Assembly: GCA_964030475.1 (NCBI GenBank)
Contig: CAXIPT010000006.1
Location: forward strand, 3,787,337 to 3,851,336
Reading direction: 5' to 3'
Length of the DNA stretch: 64,000 bases
Origin: Tethya wilhelma
Taxonomy: Eukaryota; Porifera; Demospongiae; Tethyida; Tethyidae
Positions within the stretch are counted from its first letter, which is position 1, and every line of letters begins with the position of its first letter. The translations under genes were made by a program, and so were the position numbers. Positions 28,025-40,050 of the stretch are shown in pieces. The notes below the pieces were generated by a model that had not been told where the DNA came from, did not search any database, and was given only the letters and a program-made list of their open reading frames with translations.

Positions 28025-29047
28025 ATTAGATGATTCTCAAATTGTGCTAGATGTTAGGATCTTCAGAATGGCACATACTTCTCTGTTGCACATGCAGATA
28101 TGAAGAGCTGGTTAAAATAAGAACATATGCATTTGGTGAATTGAGAGATTGTATCAGACAAGTACCCTGAACTACATGATACTTTGCGAGATTCACTGAC
28201 ACAGCCCCTTATCACGAGACATTTCAAGTGAAAGACAATCCTGTCAAGATAGAAGTACCTGCTTCTAACATATCTATTGACTCTGGATGACTTAACAGCC
28301 AAGATACCCTGTAAAGCCACTCGAAGTTTGCTGTCATGCAGGTTTCAAATAACAGCTCAGAATGCAAGTATTGCTGTAAGCACTTAGTACATCTTTGAAC
28401 TCACCTCTTGACAATAATAAGGAACAGTACTAGAGATTGATATTGATTATGGACAACCACAATGATCATCTAAGTCATGTATCCTCACTGAGTGCAGAAG
28501 CCAGAGAAGTGGGTAAAGAAAGACGATCATTTCTCATATGTGGCAAGGTGATCGAGAGGTGTATTTCGTTGTGGTGAATGTCACAAACCACGAATATGTG
28601 CAAGGAAGACCTTTGTGAGGTGAATAGAATTAGAGAATCAGGTCTATATACACACAAGTGGTGCATCTCTGGTTCATTGTATGAGAATAGCTATAGCAAT
28701 GTAGTAAGGACAGCACTGGTGTACAAATCATACATTGAATCACAGTTAGTGCTTTCCATTATTAATGCCCAAAATCTCTCTTTGAGCTATATATCTTGTT
28801 CAGTAAAACAAAGTTCTTTGGTGATTAGATATCCAATGGTCTTTGTTGCCATCATGTGCAGGTTGTCCCAGACACGCAACCCAAAGCTTGAATCTCATTG
28901 GTCTGATTGATCCTTTCATTTTCAAACAAAGTGCTGCAAAGAGTGCTAAGAGAAAGTGTCGAAGTGAACTTACCGTGTTTTTTTATTGAAAGATCTGGCG
29001 CTACTTCTGACGCTACTTTTGGCTCGCTTCTGTTGTTAATCCTAGCA
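28025..29047. other. No supportable gene
   Basis: Short open frames occur on both strands but none has recognisable motifs or consistent splice sites. The stretch begins at the N at 28024, so its continuity with the Cys-rich gene is unknown. Confidence 0.4.
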
Positions 29048-30055
29048 TGTCTACCACTATCTCTGAACATGATTCAACTGAAGAAGTGAGTGATTTAAGC
29101 AGTTAGAGTGAAAATGAGAGACAAGAGTCTATGGAGGCTTTGATGAAACAAAGGGTGCAGTCTGTTTTTGATGATTGGTTGTTGAGCCTTCCACTTTAAA
29201 GCCGTAAAGTACCTGCTGTTCTGCTTATGGAAACCCTTCCGAAACGTGTCAACATAACTCCTGTTGCAGCTCTAAAGGCAGCATCGATCCATGGGTACTG
29301 ATATCGCCATTGTGATCAGCTCAAAGAGATCTTTGAATTGGTATCTATTTTGCTAGGTTTTGTTTCGAAAGCCAAAATGGCCAATTTTGATAAAATCCCC
29401 TGACTATAGTCCATGCTTTTTTTAGCAATTTTGGGTCGAAATCAAACCTATATCAAAATGCATATTATTAGAAAGATTTTTTCGAGCGGAAAGAGTTCTA
29501 TCAAACTCAAGGGAAGTTCAAGGATGAAGGCAGTGGCAAATACTAACTGTGCCTGTTCAATGAAGATCTCTTCATCTTTAGTCAGTGATGTGGATACGCA
29601 AGAATGCTGTGAAAAAAGGAGCACCCAACATAGTTGCCAAAGAATTTTGCCAGTGGGCCAACAACAAACTGTTGACGTCATCTGACTAATGCCCCTCGTT
29701 CCATCACTGTGAGAACTGCTACAAGATGGTTTCATCGTTTAGGCTTCCAACCTACTAGCAACAAGAAAGGTGCTTATATTGATAGGCATGATTTTATTGA
29801 TCATTGACAGAAGTTTTTGGATGAAATAAAGTCACTTCGGTAAAAGTATTTGCCTCCTCCTCCTCCCAGTGATGAGCATGCAGCAACTGCTCCACAAAAA
29901 CTACCATAAAGCGGGGTCATGTGCTCATATACAATGATGAGAGTATCTTCAATACAAACGAAGGCCAAACGTAGGCATGGGCAACAGAAAGGAACCTATT
30001 ATTCAAAGGGAGCCATGCAGTATAATGGTGTCTGATTTTATTAACACGGTAGTTA
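29048..30055 (+). pseudogene. Decayed DDE-type DNA transposase
   Basis: Plus-strand fragments in changing frames, broken by stops, follow the order of a DDE transposase. An N-terminal piece reads FDDWLLSLPL, stop, SRKVPAVLLMETLPK. A helix-turn-helix-like piece reads KGAPNIVAKEFCQWANNK. Then come RSITVRTATRWFHRLGFQP, KKGAYIDRHDF and a YNDESIFNTNEGQT block that would hold a catalytic Asp. At least six stops and two frameshifts make it inactive. The copy ends at the N at 30056. The superfamily (Kolobok-like or other) is not decided. Confidence 0.6.
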
Positions 30056-30273
30056 NCTACGCGTGCTCATTAACATATTCATGAGCAAACGGTAGCCCGT
30101 AACCGTACATGCATGCTAGCTTGTATCATTTTTCTACACACTTTAATTCCTTCTTAACAGGAAGTATAATTGATGTATTATACTTTAGGACAATAAGTTA
30201 CATGTTACATCATGCATATATATGCATGTAGTTGCTTATGAATAAACAATTATTATGTGTGTGCTGATTTTAG

Positions 30274-30383
30274 ATGCGTGGACAATATTCACAATTTCAA
30301 ATATGCATGGGTGTGGCACATTGATTCAAAAGAAAACATCACATACTCCGCAGTACTAACAGAAACTAAAGAGGGCACTTTAT
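30274..30383 (+). other. Possible orphan exon upstream of the NLR
   Basis: An open segment between a TTTTAG acceptor and a TTTAT/GTAAGT donor encodes NFKYAWVWHIDSKENITY and neighbours. Composition and splice sites look coding, but I do not recognise it. It may belong to the NLR gene, to another gene cut at 30056, or be chance. Confidence 0.25.
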
Positions 30384-30538
30384 GTAAGTTTGTTGTTCAT
30401 TGAGTCAATTCTGGCATATATGCCTGGTTATATACTTGTGTCTCTCTCATATATAATAATAGGCTATATATATAACACTAGAAGATTCAGTCTGCAAATT
30501 GCCAATACTGAGTTGATTCCACACATTAGCAATACGTA

Positions 30539-33480
30539 TGGCTGCTAATATTATCAAAATTATTCCATCTCAATTTTTGGAAGATAAGGTAAGTGACGAA
30601 CACATTGGTCAACTTGGTCTTGACACACTGTTAAATTTTGGTGTGTAAAAACAAAAACAAAATAGCACACATCGGTAAAAGTGTGCTACTACTACACACA
30701 AAGTGTCCCCAAAAAGTATACACTTCACTTTGTGTGCTACAACTGCACAAAAAGTGTCCCCAAAAACTACACACTTCGTTTTTTAACACACCAAAATTTA
30801 ACAGTGCATGAAACAATGGGAAAGGTGTGCACCACTATTTGGGTTAGGTCTGAGTGAAATAGAAACTATCAAATCTGATTATGAAGAATTCGATGTCCAA
30901 GCTCAAAACATGCTCTTTAAATGGAAAAAAAAAGAAGCATTTAAGGCCACAAATCACCGCCTTATAGTAGTTCTCTGCACAGTAAGAAGACAAGATCTTG
31001 CTGAAAAGCTTCAGAGGTTACTCCTGCACCCGGGGCTTTCTGATGACAGTGCTTCACAACACGATGCTTTTAGCAGCTTTCAATCTTACCTTAAGAAGCT
31101 GTACACTGCTTCGGATTCTTTTAGGCACCCATCATGTACACAATGGCCATTCTCTGCTATTCAGTCATACGTTGACCTATCTCTGTTTGACGTCCCAATC
31201 AAAGATGAGAAACTGGATGAAAAACGAGAACAAAAGGAAAAGGCCAAACCAATTAAGCTCGAAAATGTTTTCATTGCTGGAAATGAGCAAGCAAAACGAA
31301 AGGTGATACTTTTGGAAGGAGTGGCTGGATCTGGAAAAACAACATTGTCCTGGCACTCCTGCAGAAAATGGGCAGCTGGTGAGCTATTTAGTCACATCCG
31401 GCTGCTCATCCACGTGTCGCTAAATGATCCAGACATAGCTTCAGCAAAGTGTTTGGCCGATATCATTCCTCATCCAAATGAAGATTTTAGAATAGACGTA
31501 GCTAAGACTATAGCTAAGAATGCTGGAAAGAAGGTTTGCTTTTGGTTCGACGCCTGTGATGAATTTTCAGGTTCTTGGAACCAAAGCAGCTTTTTGTATC
31601 GCTTTATTGCTGGTATAGGACGACAAGCTCTAAACAAATGCAGTATAGTGATGTCTGCTCGTCCAGAGATACATCAGGCTCTTACTTTAGCACCAGTTCT
31701 TACTGCTCGTCTACGGACAACTGGATTTGAACAAGTGAAATTAGATGAATTCCTGGAAGCAAGCTTAAATGAAACTCAGCCAGAACTCAGGAAAGAGATT
31801 GAAGAAACTTTCAAAATCAATCCTCAGTTGGTTGGTCTTTGTAGTCTTCCACTCAATGCTACAATCTTGGTTCACCTTTACAGTCACTTCAGAGACAATC
31901 TACCAAAAACCAGTACTGGTTTGTTCAAACCACTTGTTTTAAATCTGCTAATTCGACACATAAAGCACAAAGAAAACAAATGCCCAGAAATGGAAGAGTT
32001 TTCTGATATTCCTGATGCATATTCACAAAATTTTTCAGCAATCTGTAGGCTAGCATTCCTATCATTTGAGCAGCATAGTAGAATCATTGAGAAAGATATG
32101 CTAAAAAGATGTGGTCTAAGTAGCCCAGCAGAGGCAGCGCTTGGCTTTGTACAACTTCATCAGCAGTTGACAGCCTTTGGCTGCAATCACAGATATAGCT
32201 TCTTACACTTACAACTACAGGAATTTTTGGCAGCTGTGCATATAGTGGGGATGGAAGCAGACAAGCAGGCTGAAACTATTCAAGAAATTCTTCAAAACGA
32301 TCCACTTAGTTCTGTTCTTCCGTTTTATTCTGGTCTTACATTGCTTTCAAATCAAGCTGCACTTGAAAAACTTATGCAAGTCACAGAGAAATTATCATTA
32401 GAAACAGCTGGCATTCTAGACATCCATGATCGACTTACTCTGCTTGCTCTTTTGAATTGCATTTATGAAACCCAAAATCCAAAGCTATGCCCATTGACTA
32501 CTCTTGAATCAACTCCAGTAACCGAAGGACATGTGCTACAATCATTTTCGTTGTCTGGGCTTAGTTTAAATGGCTTGGATTGCTTATCAGTAGGATACTT
32601 TATAGGAAACAGAATCTACACTATGTTCAATTTACACGACTGTCTCAGTGATACATCGATGAATGTTTTGACCAAGCAACTGAGGCTCTGTCATGAAAGA
32701 AACTCAACTAAAAGTATATTGAAAACTTGGCCACGTAAAATAGATGAACATACATCAACACGACTGACAAGTCTAACAAAAATTGGAAATCCACCGACAA
32801 ATATTTTGTCGATTTCACCACAAAGCTTTAGTACTAATACAGCTAAGTTGCTAAAGGGTCTAATACAACACACTAGTGTCATGGTGCTTTCTCTTGCAAA
32901 TATTTCAACCACTGCTCTTAAAAACTTAACAGAAGGAATATATCATGCAACATTTACAGATATGTACAGCAGAGGAATAGCATTGACTGGGCTTAAACCC
33001 TGTCATTTAAATTACATCATCCTCATCTTGGTGATGTGCCCGCGACTTCATTCATTAGATCTACTTTGATTTAAACTGAATAATGAGTTGGTACAGAAAT
33101 TAATGATGGAAGCAATCAAATTATCAAGAATTGGCAGACTTCATTTGATTGGAGCAGAAATTGATGATACAGGTCTAAAACATCTAGCTAATGCAATTTG
33201 TGACAATCAATTTGGAATCTTAGAAACTCTAGATATTAGGCACAATCATTTTTCATCAAAAGCTGTGACATATCTTCTAGAAGAGATTGAAAGAAAAAAA
33301 TCGTCATTGCAAGAGCTCTACCTTAATGGTAATTTTGTAATGGATGAAACACAAAGGATGCTAGTGAAAAAAGTCAATGAAACACGTTTAGTTTCTAACC
33401 TACCAAAACTGGAAGTTACTATGGAACCAACAATAAACTATCGTAACTTTCAGCAAGCATATGCACGTACACACAAATGA
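30539..33480 (+). CDS. DEATH-NACHT-LRR receptor (NLR) with in-frame stop
   Basis: Predicted cytosolic immune sensor. Exon 1 (30539-30589, MAANIIKIIPSQFLEDK, donor GTAAGT) joins in phase to exon 2 from 30805. A DEATH fold spans about residues 5-90 (WERCAPLFGLGLSEIETIK, QNMLFKWKKKEAF). NACHT follows with P-loop GVAGSGKTT near residue 190 and Walker B VCFWFDACDEF near 250. LRR-like repeats then begin (CPRLHSLDLL). A TGA at 33067-33069 interrupts the frame exactly where LDLL should continue. The same frame then stays open to 33480 with more LRR text (ETLDIRHNHFSSKAV, LQELYLNGN). It is either a recent nonsense allele, a sequencing error, or a truncated receptor of about 771 aa. Related large NLR families are known in sponges. 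Confidence 0.85.
30626..30806. mobile_element. MITE with 21-bp perfect terminal inverted repeats
   Basis: The 181-bp element begins CACTGTTAAATTTTGG and ends with the exact reverse complement; the match covers 21 bp. An internal AAAGTGTCCCCAAAAA unit occurs twice. It lies in NLR intron 1, and its last bases (CAG/TG) form the acceptor and the first two bases of exon 2. No clear long target-site duplication is visible. Confidence 0.85.
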
Positions 33481-34405
33481 ATTTGTACAGGTAAATGATT
33501 GAGATTGTTTACAGTTACAATGAACCATACACATTGTCAACTAATTATTATGTAATTAAGTTAATGTTTTTGAATGGTTTTTAATTGCTTTTTTCTTAAC
33601 CGTTTTAATTTTGCAGACTTTAATTGTAATCTGTAAATGATTTAAAGCTACCACTTCAACTAGGCTTGTACATTTATATACAACAACATACCTTTTGTAC
33701 CACTTCACTTTCTTTTGATTCTCAAATTTTCTGTTGTTTTTCTTCCATTCTCTTTCGTGATTCCTATGAACAATGCATTGTTGTATTAGCTAGCTGTGTT
33801 ATTATCTACCATCTATAAGAAATGTATTTGTATGAGTCAAACTGAAGCAGACAGTTTGGGGTGACAAGTGAACTCAGCAGTATCATAGATGTACATAGTT
33901 ACCTCTCAAAGTCTCTTTGCCATCTTCGGATCCTTCAGTTCTCTCTCCATCTCTTTCGCCATCATTGGCCTTCTTCTCTGCTCTCTCCAACTGTCTCTTC
34001 CTCCAAGGAGTCTTCAACAGGGAACAGCTACAGCATTTTTACTCCTGAAGGGAAGGAGCGTGTGGGGGAGGCATTCAACAACATGAGCATGTACAGGTTG
34101 TATGCATGGTGTGTGAGCTGCTATGACTGACTAATCTTAAAACTATCCCCGGTAGATATTTCTACAAAATATCTGTTATGTTAGTATCTTTGCAACTATA
34201 CTCACTTCTCTCCTGGCTCTCTCCATGCCCTCCCTGGCTTTGGTCTTCCTCTATGTTTTGGACACAAACACACTGACAGTGAACAATTGTGCAGTGTTTT
34301 CAACAGAATTAGCTCCTGCATAACCACTTAAAAAAGACAGCCTCGAGCTCGCGGACACACCATCCTAAAGCCATTATTCACTGACTTGTCTTTCCATTAC
34401 CCTAG
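33481..34405. other. Unassigned region between the NLR and the TMEM17-like exon
   Basis: Both strands contain coding-looking patches (plus strand SYSIFTPEGKERVGEAF near 34020-34070; minus-strand charged segments at 33692-33763 and 34206-34249). They overlap or conflict in phase, so no gene model is offered. Earlier exons of the TMEM17-like gene were looked for and not found. Confidence 0.3.
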
Positions 34406-34669
34406 GTTCCTGAGCTAGCTGGGTTCTGGCTGCTGACCTTCTTCCAGACTCCTCTCACCCTCTACCTCATGGCCAATATCAACACTGTCATCCTACCTCT
34501 TGAGAGAGCTGTGAACATTGTTCTTCTTCTCTTTCTGCTTGTCCAACTCGTGCTTGGCTCAGTCAGAGCCTTGCAGCTCATGGTGAAGGCACAGGCCATC
34601 AAGCCGTTTCACCTCAGCCAGTTTGATACCCTCCAAGATGACTCCCCAACTTCAAGGAGAACACATTAA
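34406..34669 (+). CDS. TMEM17: TMEM17-like last exon (transition-zone membrane protein)
   Basis: TMEM17 is a four-pass membrane protein of the ciliary transition zone (MKS module). After a CCCTAG acceptor an 87-codon exon starts VPELAGFWLLTFFQTPLTLY and continues with PLERAVNIVLLLFLLVQLVL. It ends KPFHLSQFDTLQDDS followed by a short tail and TAA. The VPELAGFWLL start and the FHL..FD.L end are characteristic of the TMEM17 C-terminal half; two transmembrane helices are present. The exons for the first two helices are not recognisable upstream, so this is either a fragment or a gene with very divergent 5' exons. Confidence 0.6.
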   Translation, partial: VPELAGFWLLTFFQTPLTLYLMANINTVILPLERAVNIVLLLFLLVQLVLGSVRALQLMVKAQAIKPFHLSQFDTLQDDSPTSRRTH

Positions 34670-36246
34670 GTGAGCAAACTTTCTTAAATCATAAAAGTTT
34701 TTTGTACAACAATTTACTTGTTCATTGAGTCTCTATGCAAAGTGTATGTGCAATGGTACCTACCCACTTCTATACCTACCCGGCTATGTGTTTAATGTGC
34801 TCTGTGACTCAATGTCCATGGAAAAGTCGACTGTGACACACAAAACACGCCTCACATAATATACCCTCTGACTATGTACACTGTAGGACCTCAGCTACAC
34901 AGACTCACTCACGTGGCATATCAAGATCTTTTCATCAAGAGTACATACAGTGTAAGAGATGCAAAGAGACAAGCAACTCACCATCAGTTTTGTTCAAGTT
35001 TTGAGAGCCCAGGAACAGTTAGGCTTGTTATCTGATCAGTACGGTCTTCTGGGTGTCTTGTTTCTGTCCTCATCTGTCCTAAGATGAACTAAATCTTGAT
35101 TCAAGTTATATATATAGGGGCAGAGCAGTTCTCCCTCCTACTACAAGGGTTGATTCTAGTGCACAGGCCCCACCAACTGAGACCCAACCCAGTGGCTGCA
35201 TCGGATCCCAATCCGATGGTATGGAAACTGGGGATGACAGTGCAGTGTGGCATGTTTGGAGGAGACTGATAAGAAACTCAAGTCCCAGATACAATGGATC
35301 CTGCATCTACAAGTTTAAGGCATCCATGCAGGAGCAGCAGAGCCTAGTTGCTGACTTTCTGGGGAAAATTTTTCGTGGCCGGATCATTCAGCCGGTACTG
35401 TTTCAAATGTTTTCCCAGGGGATATATATCACAAATCTAGAGCTGCAAAGTATTTATAGATTTTTAATGCCGTCACGTCAGTTCATATTTCCCAAACCAA
35501 ACCGGTTATTGTCTCCCCAGCAAGACTAGCCGGATATTTCGTACACCTTTGACCTTTGTTGTACAGCTAGAATCTTCGGGAATTCCCCTGGGGCTGTCCA
35601 GCGAAAACTGGTACAGAAACCAGACCAGACCAGCTAGAGACCAGACAGAAACCAGAGAAACACGTGTTGCTCTGCTGATTTATAAGGTTTGCAACTAATC
35701 CTCTGGGTCAGTTGAGTTCTTTTGCTGCTATCTACTCTACTATCTAGTACTACTACGTCTCAGAGCCCAGGTTAGTCAAGGCAAGGCAGCACGGTGAGTG
35801 CACTGTGATATGTCATACAATCTTATGTCGTGTTTCTGTAAAAGTAGATGTCTTCTCCTAGTTTTGGAAACATGGCTCAGTAAAGTAGTAAAAAAATTCT
35901 CAGTTCAATGGTGTCGTTCATTCAGTGTTGGACAGTCTCAAGACTGAGTTTGACACATTGTCCTTAGGTAGTCTTGTCTAGTCTCATGCAGAAAAGCTGC
36001 TCACTCAGCGGCAACTGGAGGTAGGGTTGTTGACTTCCTCTGGGTGGTACATGGCAACCAACGTCTTGTCTTGCACGGGTGGGTGCATGAATGACTAAAG
36101 TTAAAATGGGAGGCAAAACTAAAATGTTGTGACAGGCAGCCAGGGCCTTGTAGCTAAGTACAAAGATATAGCTTTTACAAAACAAAAAAAAAAATTACTG
36201 AATATATGATATTAATGTGGATACCTGTGTTTTTGTCATTTTCAGT
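34670..36246. other. Intergenic; possible 5' untranslated exon of the RING gene
   Basis: No coding gene was found. A GCACG/GTGAGT donor near 35793 and a TTTTCAG acceptor at 36246 would place an untranslated first exon of the TRAF-like gene at about 35580-35792. Short direct repeats of the CCAGACCAGA type occur at about 35610-35660. Confidence 0.35.
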
Positions 36247-36276
36247 GTTATATAGTCTCTTACTACTGTATCATAA

Positions 36277-36576
36277 ATGGCTGGATATGATGTCAAGTTT
36301 GTTCACCCTCCACTTCTGAAGAGACATGAGTGCCCCATATGTCTCTACGCCATGAGGAACCCTGTTCAGACAGAGTGTGGTCACCTGTTTTGTAAAGAAT
36401 GTCTCGACCCTATCCTCAAGAGACCAAGGCCAATATGTCCTCTGGACAAAGAAGAAATAACCAAAGATGGTATATTCCCGGACATTGCTTGTCGACGGGA
36501 GATACTCAATTTGGAGGTGTATTGCAAATATGTAACTGGAGGATGTCAGTGGGTGGGCCGATTGAAAGATCTGGAG
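36277..36576 (+). CDS. TRAF-like RING-finger protein, first coding exon
   Basis: TRAF-type proteins are E3 ligases and adaptors in immune signalling. The 100-codon exon begins MAGYDVKFVHPP and holds a C3HC4 RING starting at Cys19/Cys22 (CPICLYAMRNPVQTECGH, CKECLDPIL, CPLD). It then has the first Cys/His ligands of a TRAF-type zinc finger (VYCKYVTGGCQWVGRLKDLE). It ends at GAG/GTATAC, and reading on gives only a short intronic tail. The remaining TRAF zinc fingers, coiled coil and MATH domain are not recognisable downstream. A non-LTR retrotransposon follows within 350 bp. The gene is therefore truncated or continues beyond repeats I could not cross. Confidence 0.75.
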
Positions 36577-36897
36577 GTATACTATAAAAAAATGTTATGT
36601 ACTTTATCTCTCAAGTTCCATTATGATTATGTGTATAGTTGTGACCCACTTCCGAGCTTTATACTGGGTAACCTGTCGTTTATGACAGCCAAAGGCCTGC
36701 ATGGTTTACAAAACTAACTGTATTAAATATATATATCATTGAATACTACAAGAACTTTTCAACAATTTCTCACTATACAGTACCTGGCACATGCATGCAC
36801 ACAATGCACACATTCACACACGCACCCACACATGCACACATACAGATAAAACAACTACCATAATCATACATCACATTAATAATTATAACAAATCAAT

Positions 36898-39837
36898 GTG
36901 AACAAATCATCAATTATACTACAATGGAATCTAGCTGACTCTGTCCAAATGTGCTTCCTTAATGCAAGAAGCCTCGTAAACAAACTGCCTCAATTCCAAG
37001 CCTTCGTTTTCTCCTCAGACCTAGACATAATATGCGTATCTGAAACATGGCTAACTAGTAGTATTTTTGATCAAGAGGTACTTCCCAGTACTTACAGAAT
37101 ATACCGCAATGATCGCAATTCTAGAGGTGGAGGAGTTCTTGTTGCAATTAAAAACTCAATTCATGCTACACTCAACCCCATACCACAAAATCTTGAAGCT
37201 ATCTCTCTTCTTCTTCATCTCCATACTCCCATATCACTTACTTGTGTTTATATTCCTCCAAACCAGTGCAATTCAACTGTCAATAATCTCATTTCCTATG
37301 CATCAAATCTACTTACTTCCTACAAGAATGACATCCTACTAGTTGGTGATTTTAATATGCCTGATATTAACTGGAGCAATCTCTTTGCAACTACAAGCAC
37401 TTCAATACTATTCTGTGATTTTATTTTTAACAACAATCTCTCTCAATTAATTGAGGAGCCAACCCACAACAGAGGAAACATTCTAGACCTTATTGTATCT
37501 AATGCTGGTCATCGGATTCAGAACATCAAAGTTAGGTCCGCTGCCAGAATCTTGAATACTGACCATTCAATCATTACTTTCTCTTTGATTCACTCATCGA
37601 ATTCTCATCCAACAGAATCACCTCGCTATGTCTTTGACTTTTCTAAATCTGACTACTCAGGTCTTTCAAACTTCCTAATGGACATTGACTATACTCATCT
37701 CCTTACCTCTGATGATGTCAACTTTATTTGGTCCTCACTAAAATCAGCAATCATTAATGGCATGAATCTCTTCATACCGAGGGTCAGGTTAAGAAAATAT
37801 CAATACCCTACCTGGTACACTTCTGAACTACGCCACCTTTCTAAACGTGTACGCTCCCTCAGAAAGCGAACCTCCAAACACCCTACTACCCACAACCAAC
37901 ACAAACTCTCCCAACTTGAAGACTCACTGCACCAGAAAATTCAGGATGCTAAGTCCTCATATGAAGTCCAACTAATTCATTCGTTTGCAGGTAGAAACAA
38001 TAACAAAATCTATGACTACATCAGATCTTTATCCTCTGATAACTCTATTCCTGACCTTGTACAACTAGGACCTGATTCAGCCACCTCAGACCTTGGAAGA
38101 GCTTCTCTTTTTAACAAGTTCTTTCATTCTGTATTCACCAACAGCTCTTACACTCTACCACCAGTGCACGCTTTAAGTCCTCCTTCCCTATCAATAAGCG
38201 ACATTGCAATCCCACCTCTGGAAGTTCTGAGACTACTGGAGTGCCTTGATGCCTCCAAATCATCAGGAATTGATGGTATTGCTCCGATGCTACTCAAGTC
38301 TTGTGCACTAGCACTGTATATCCCAATACATCACCTCTTCTCAACAAGCATATTGAAGCATACCATCCCACTTGAATGGAAGTGCCACTCAATTACTCCT
38401 ATCTTTAAAGCTGGAGACAAGTCACTGGCATCCAACTACAGACCAATATCTCTGTTGTGCATAATATCCAAAGTTTTGGAACGTCTAATGTATGATCACC
38501 TAATCAAATTTGTCACCTTAAACAAAGTCTTTACCAACTCTCAATTTGGTTTCCGTCAGGGCCACTCTACCAACCAACAGCTACTAATTTTTCTAAACAC
38601 AGTTCACCAAAGCCTTAATAGTAATGTTTCTTGTGATGTAATCTATTTGGATTTTCGCAAAGCCTTTGATAGCGTTCCTCATAATGAGTTACTTTTGAAA
38701 TTGTGGAACATAGGCATCACTGGATCAACATGGCTCTGGCTCAAAGAATACCTTTCTGGGAGAATGCAATATGTTTGTATTAATGGTCATCTCTCATCTC
38801 CACTTCCTGTGATTTCTGGTGTCCCTCAAGGGAGCATACTCGGCCCCCTGCTCTTTCTTGTCTACATAAATGACTTGAGTACTCACATGGTTCATTCTCT
38901 CCCATTCCTCTTTGCAGATGATGCCAAGTGTTTAAAAAGCATCTCTTCCCCTATGGACACATCACTGCTCCAAAATGACTTGAACAACCTATCTACTTGG
39001 AGCTCTGACTGGTCAATGACATTTAATCATGCTAAATGTGTCTTGTTATCTATCGCAAGCAGACAACATAAGCCATCATCAGCTTCGCCAGCATCATCCA
39101 ATTCTAACTACACAGTGAATGGCCATGCCATCAGTGAGTGCTCTCAACACAAAGACCTGGGAATTGTAGTGTCCAACGACCTCTCATGGACCAATCATAT
39201 TAGTACAATCATCAGTGTTGCTTACAAGAAGCTTGGTTTGCTTAGACGTACATTTAGTGTAACCAGTTGTATCTCTGCAAAAAAGTCATTGTACTTGTCT
39301 CTTGTGAGGTCACAACTTGTGTATTGTTCCCAAGTGTGGCGTCCTCACCTAGTCAAAGATACAAACCTTCTAGAACAAGTTCAAAGACGTGCCACCAAGT
39401 ACATTCTCAATGATTTTAACTCTGACTACAAGTCTCGTCTTATCAGGCTCCACCTGTTGCCCCTTGCCATGCTCTACGAACTCAATGACATATGCTTCTT
39501 TGTTAAATCTATTAAGCAGCCAACGGACTCCTTCAACATCTTAAACTATGTAGCGTTCAGTAACAACAGAACCAGGTCGGGCACCTCCTTGAAGTTAGTC
39601 CAACCATTTGCTAACAACAACCGCTACAAGCATTCCTACTTTGTGAGAATCACCCGTCTTTGGAACTCCCTACCACCACTAGATTTGCATTCAAGAAGCT
39701 ATGTCAGCATAGTGGGTAGTGTTAAATCAATATTATGGAACCACTTCACATCAACTTTTGATCCCTCGAACACATGTACCTTTCACTTTTGCTGCCCCTG
39801 CTGTAAATGTCAACCCCTGATGAGGTCCAATCTGTGA
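36898..39837 (+). mobile_element. Non-LTR retrotransposon (CR1/L2-like), intact ORF2
   Basis: A 979-codon uninterrupted frame encodes an APE-type endonuclease (CFLNARSLVNKL near 20, SETWL near 55, GDFNMPDINW near 149, NTDHSII near 220) and a reverse transcriptase. RT landmarks are NYRPISLL, FGFRQGHST, YLDFRKAFDSVPH, GVPQGSILGPLLFL and FADDAKC near residue 672. A Cys-rich end (CCPCCKC) closes the protein. No ORF1 is seen upstream, where the TRAF-like exon lies, so the copy is probably 5'-truncated. The 3' end is a (TAA)n tract at 40047-40091. An open frame of this length suggests recent insertion. Confidence 0.92.
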
Positions 39838-40046
39838 ACAGTCTCCAGTGAGAACTTCATAACTTATTGTCTTTTGTCATTTCATTCGTAACTAGTATTG
39901 TTTATTGTTTATGTTTGTAAAGGCTGCCTGTTCACTCAGGCAGGCCTTCAGTGAACATGCCACATATTACCTCACTCTGCATCAGTCTTGATTTCTATAT
40001 AGTCACTCATATATACCCCTTCACACAGTCATGTTACACTGTTAAG

Positions 40047-40050
40047 CAAT

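Noticed and set aside
28063..28320. 85-codon minus-strand frame
   Set aside because: No motif, no consistent splice context, and adjacent to an N; likely chance.
33889..34130. Hydrophobic plus-strand frames as possible first half of the TMEM17-like protein
   Set aside because: Sequence and order of helices do not match TMEM17, and no donor in the right phase leads to the 34406 exon.
33692..34249. Minus-strand charged segments (WKKNNRKFENQKKVKWY; KTKAREGMERARRE) with plausible splice sites
   Set aside because: The pieces cannot be joined in one phase without stops, and an equally coding-like plus-strand frame overlaps them. No family recognised.
35221..35529. 102-codon plus-strand frame
   Set aside because: No motif or splice support; base composition like the flanks.
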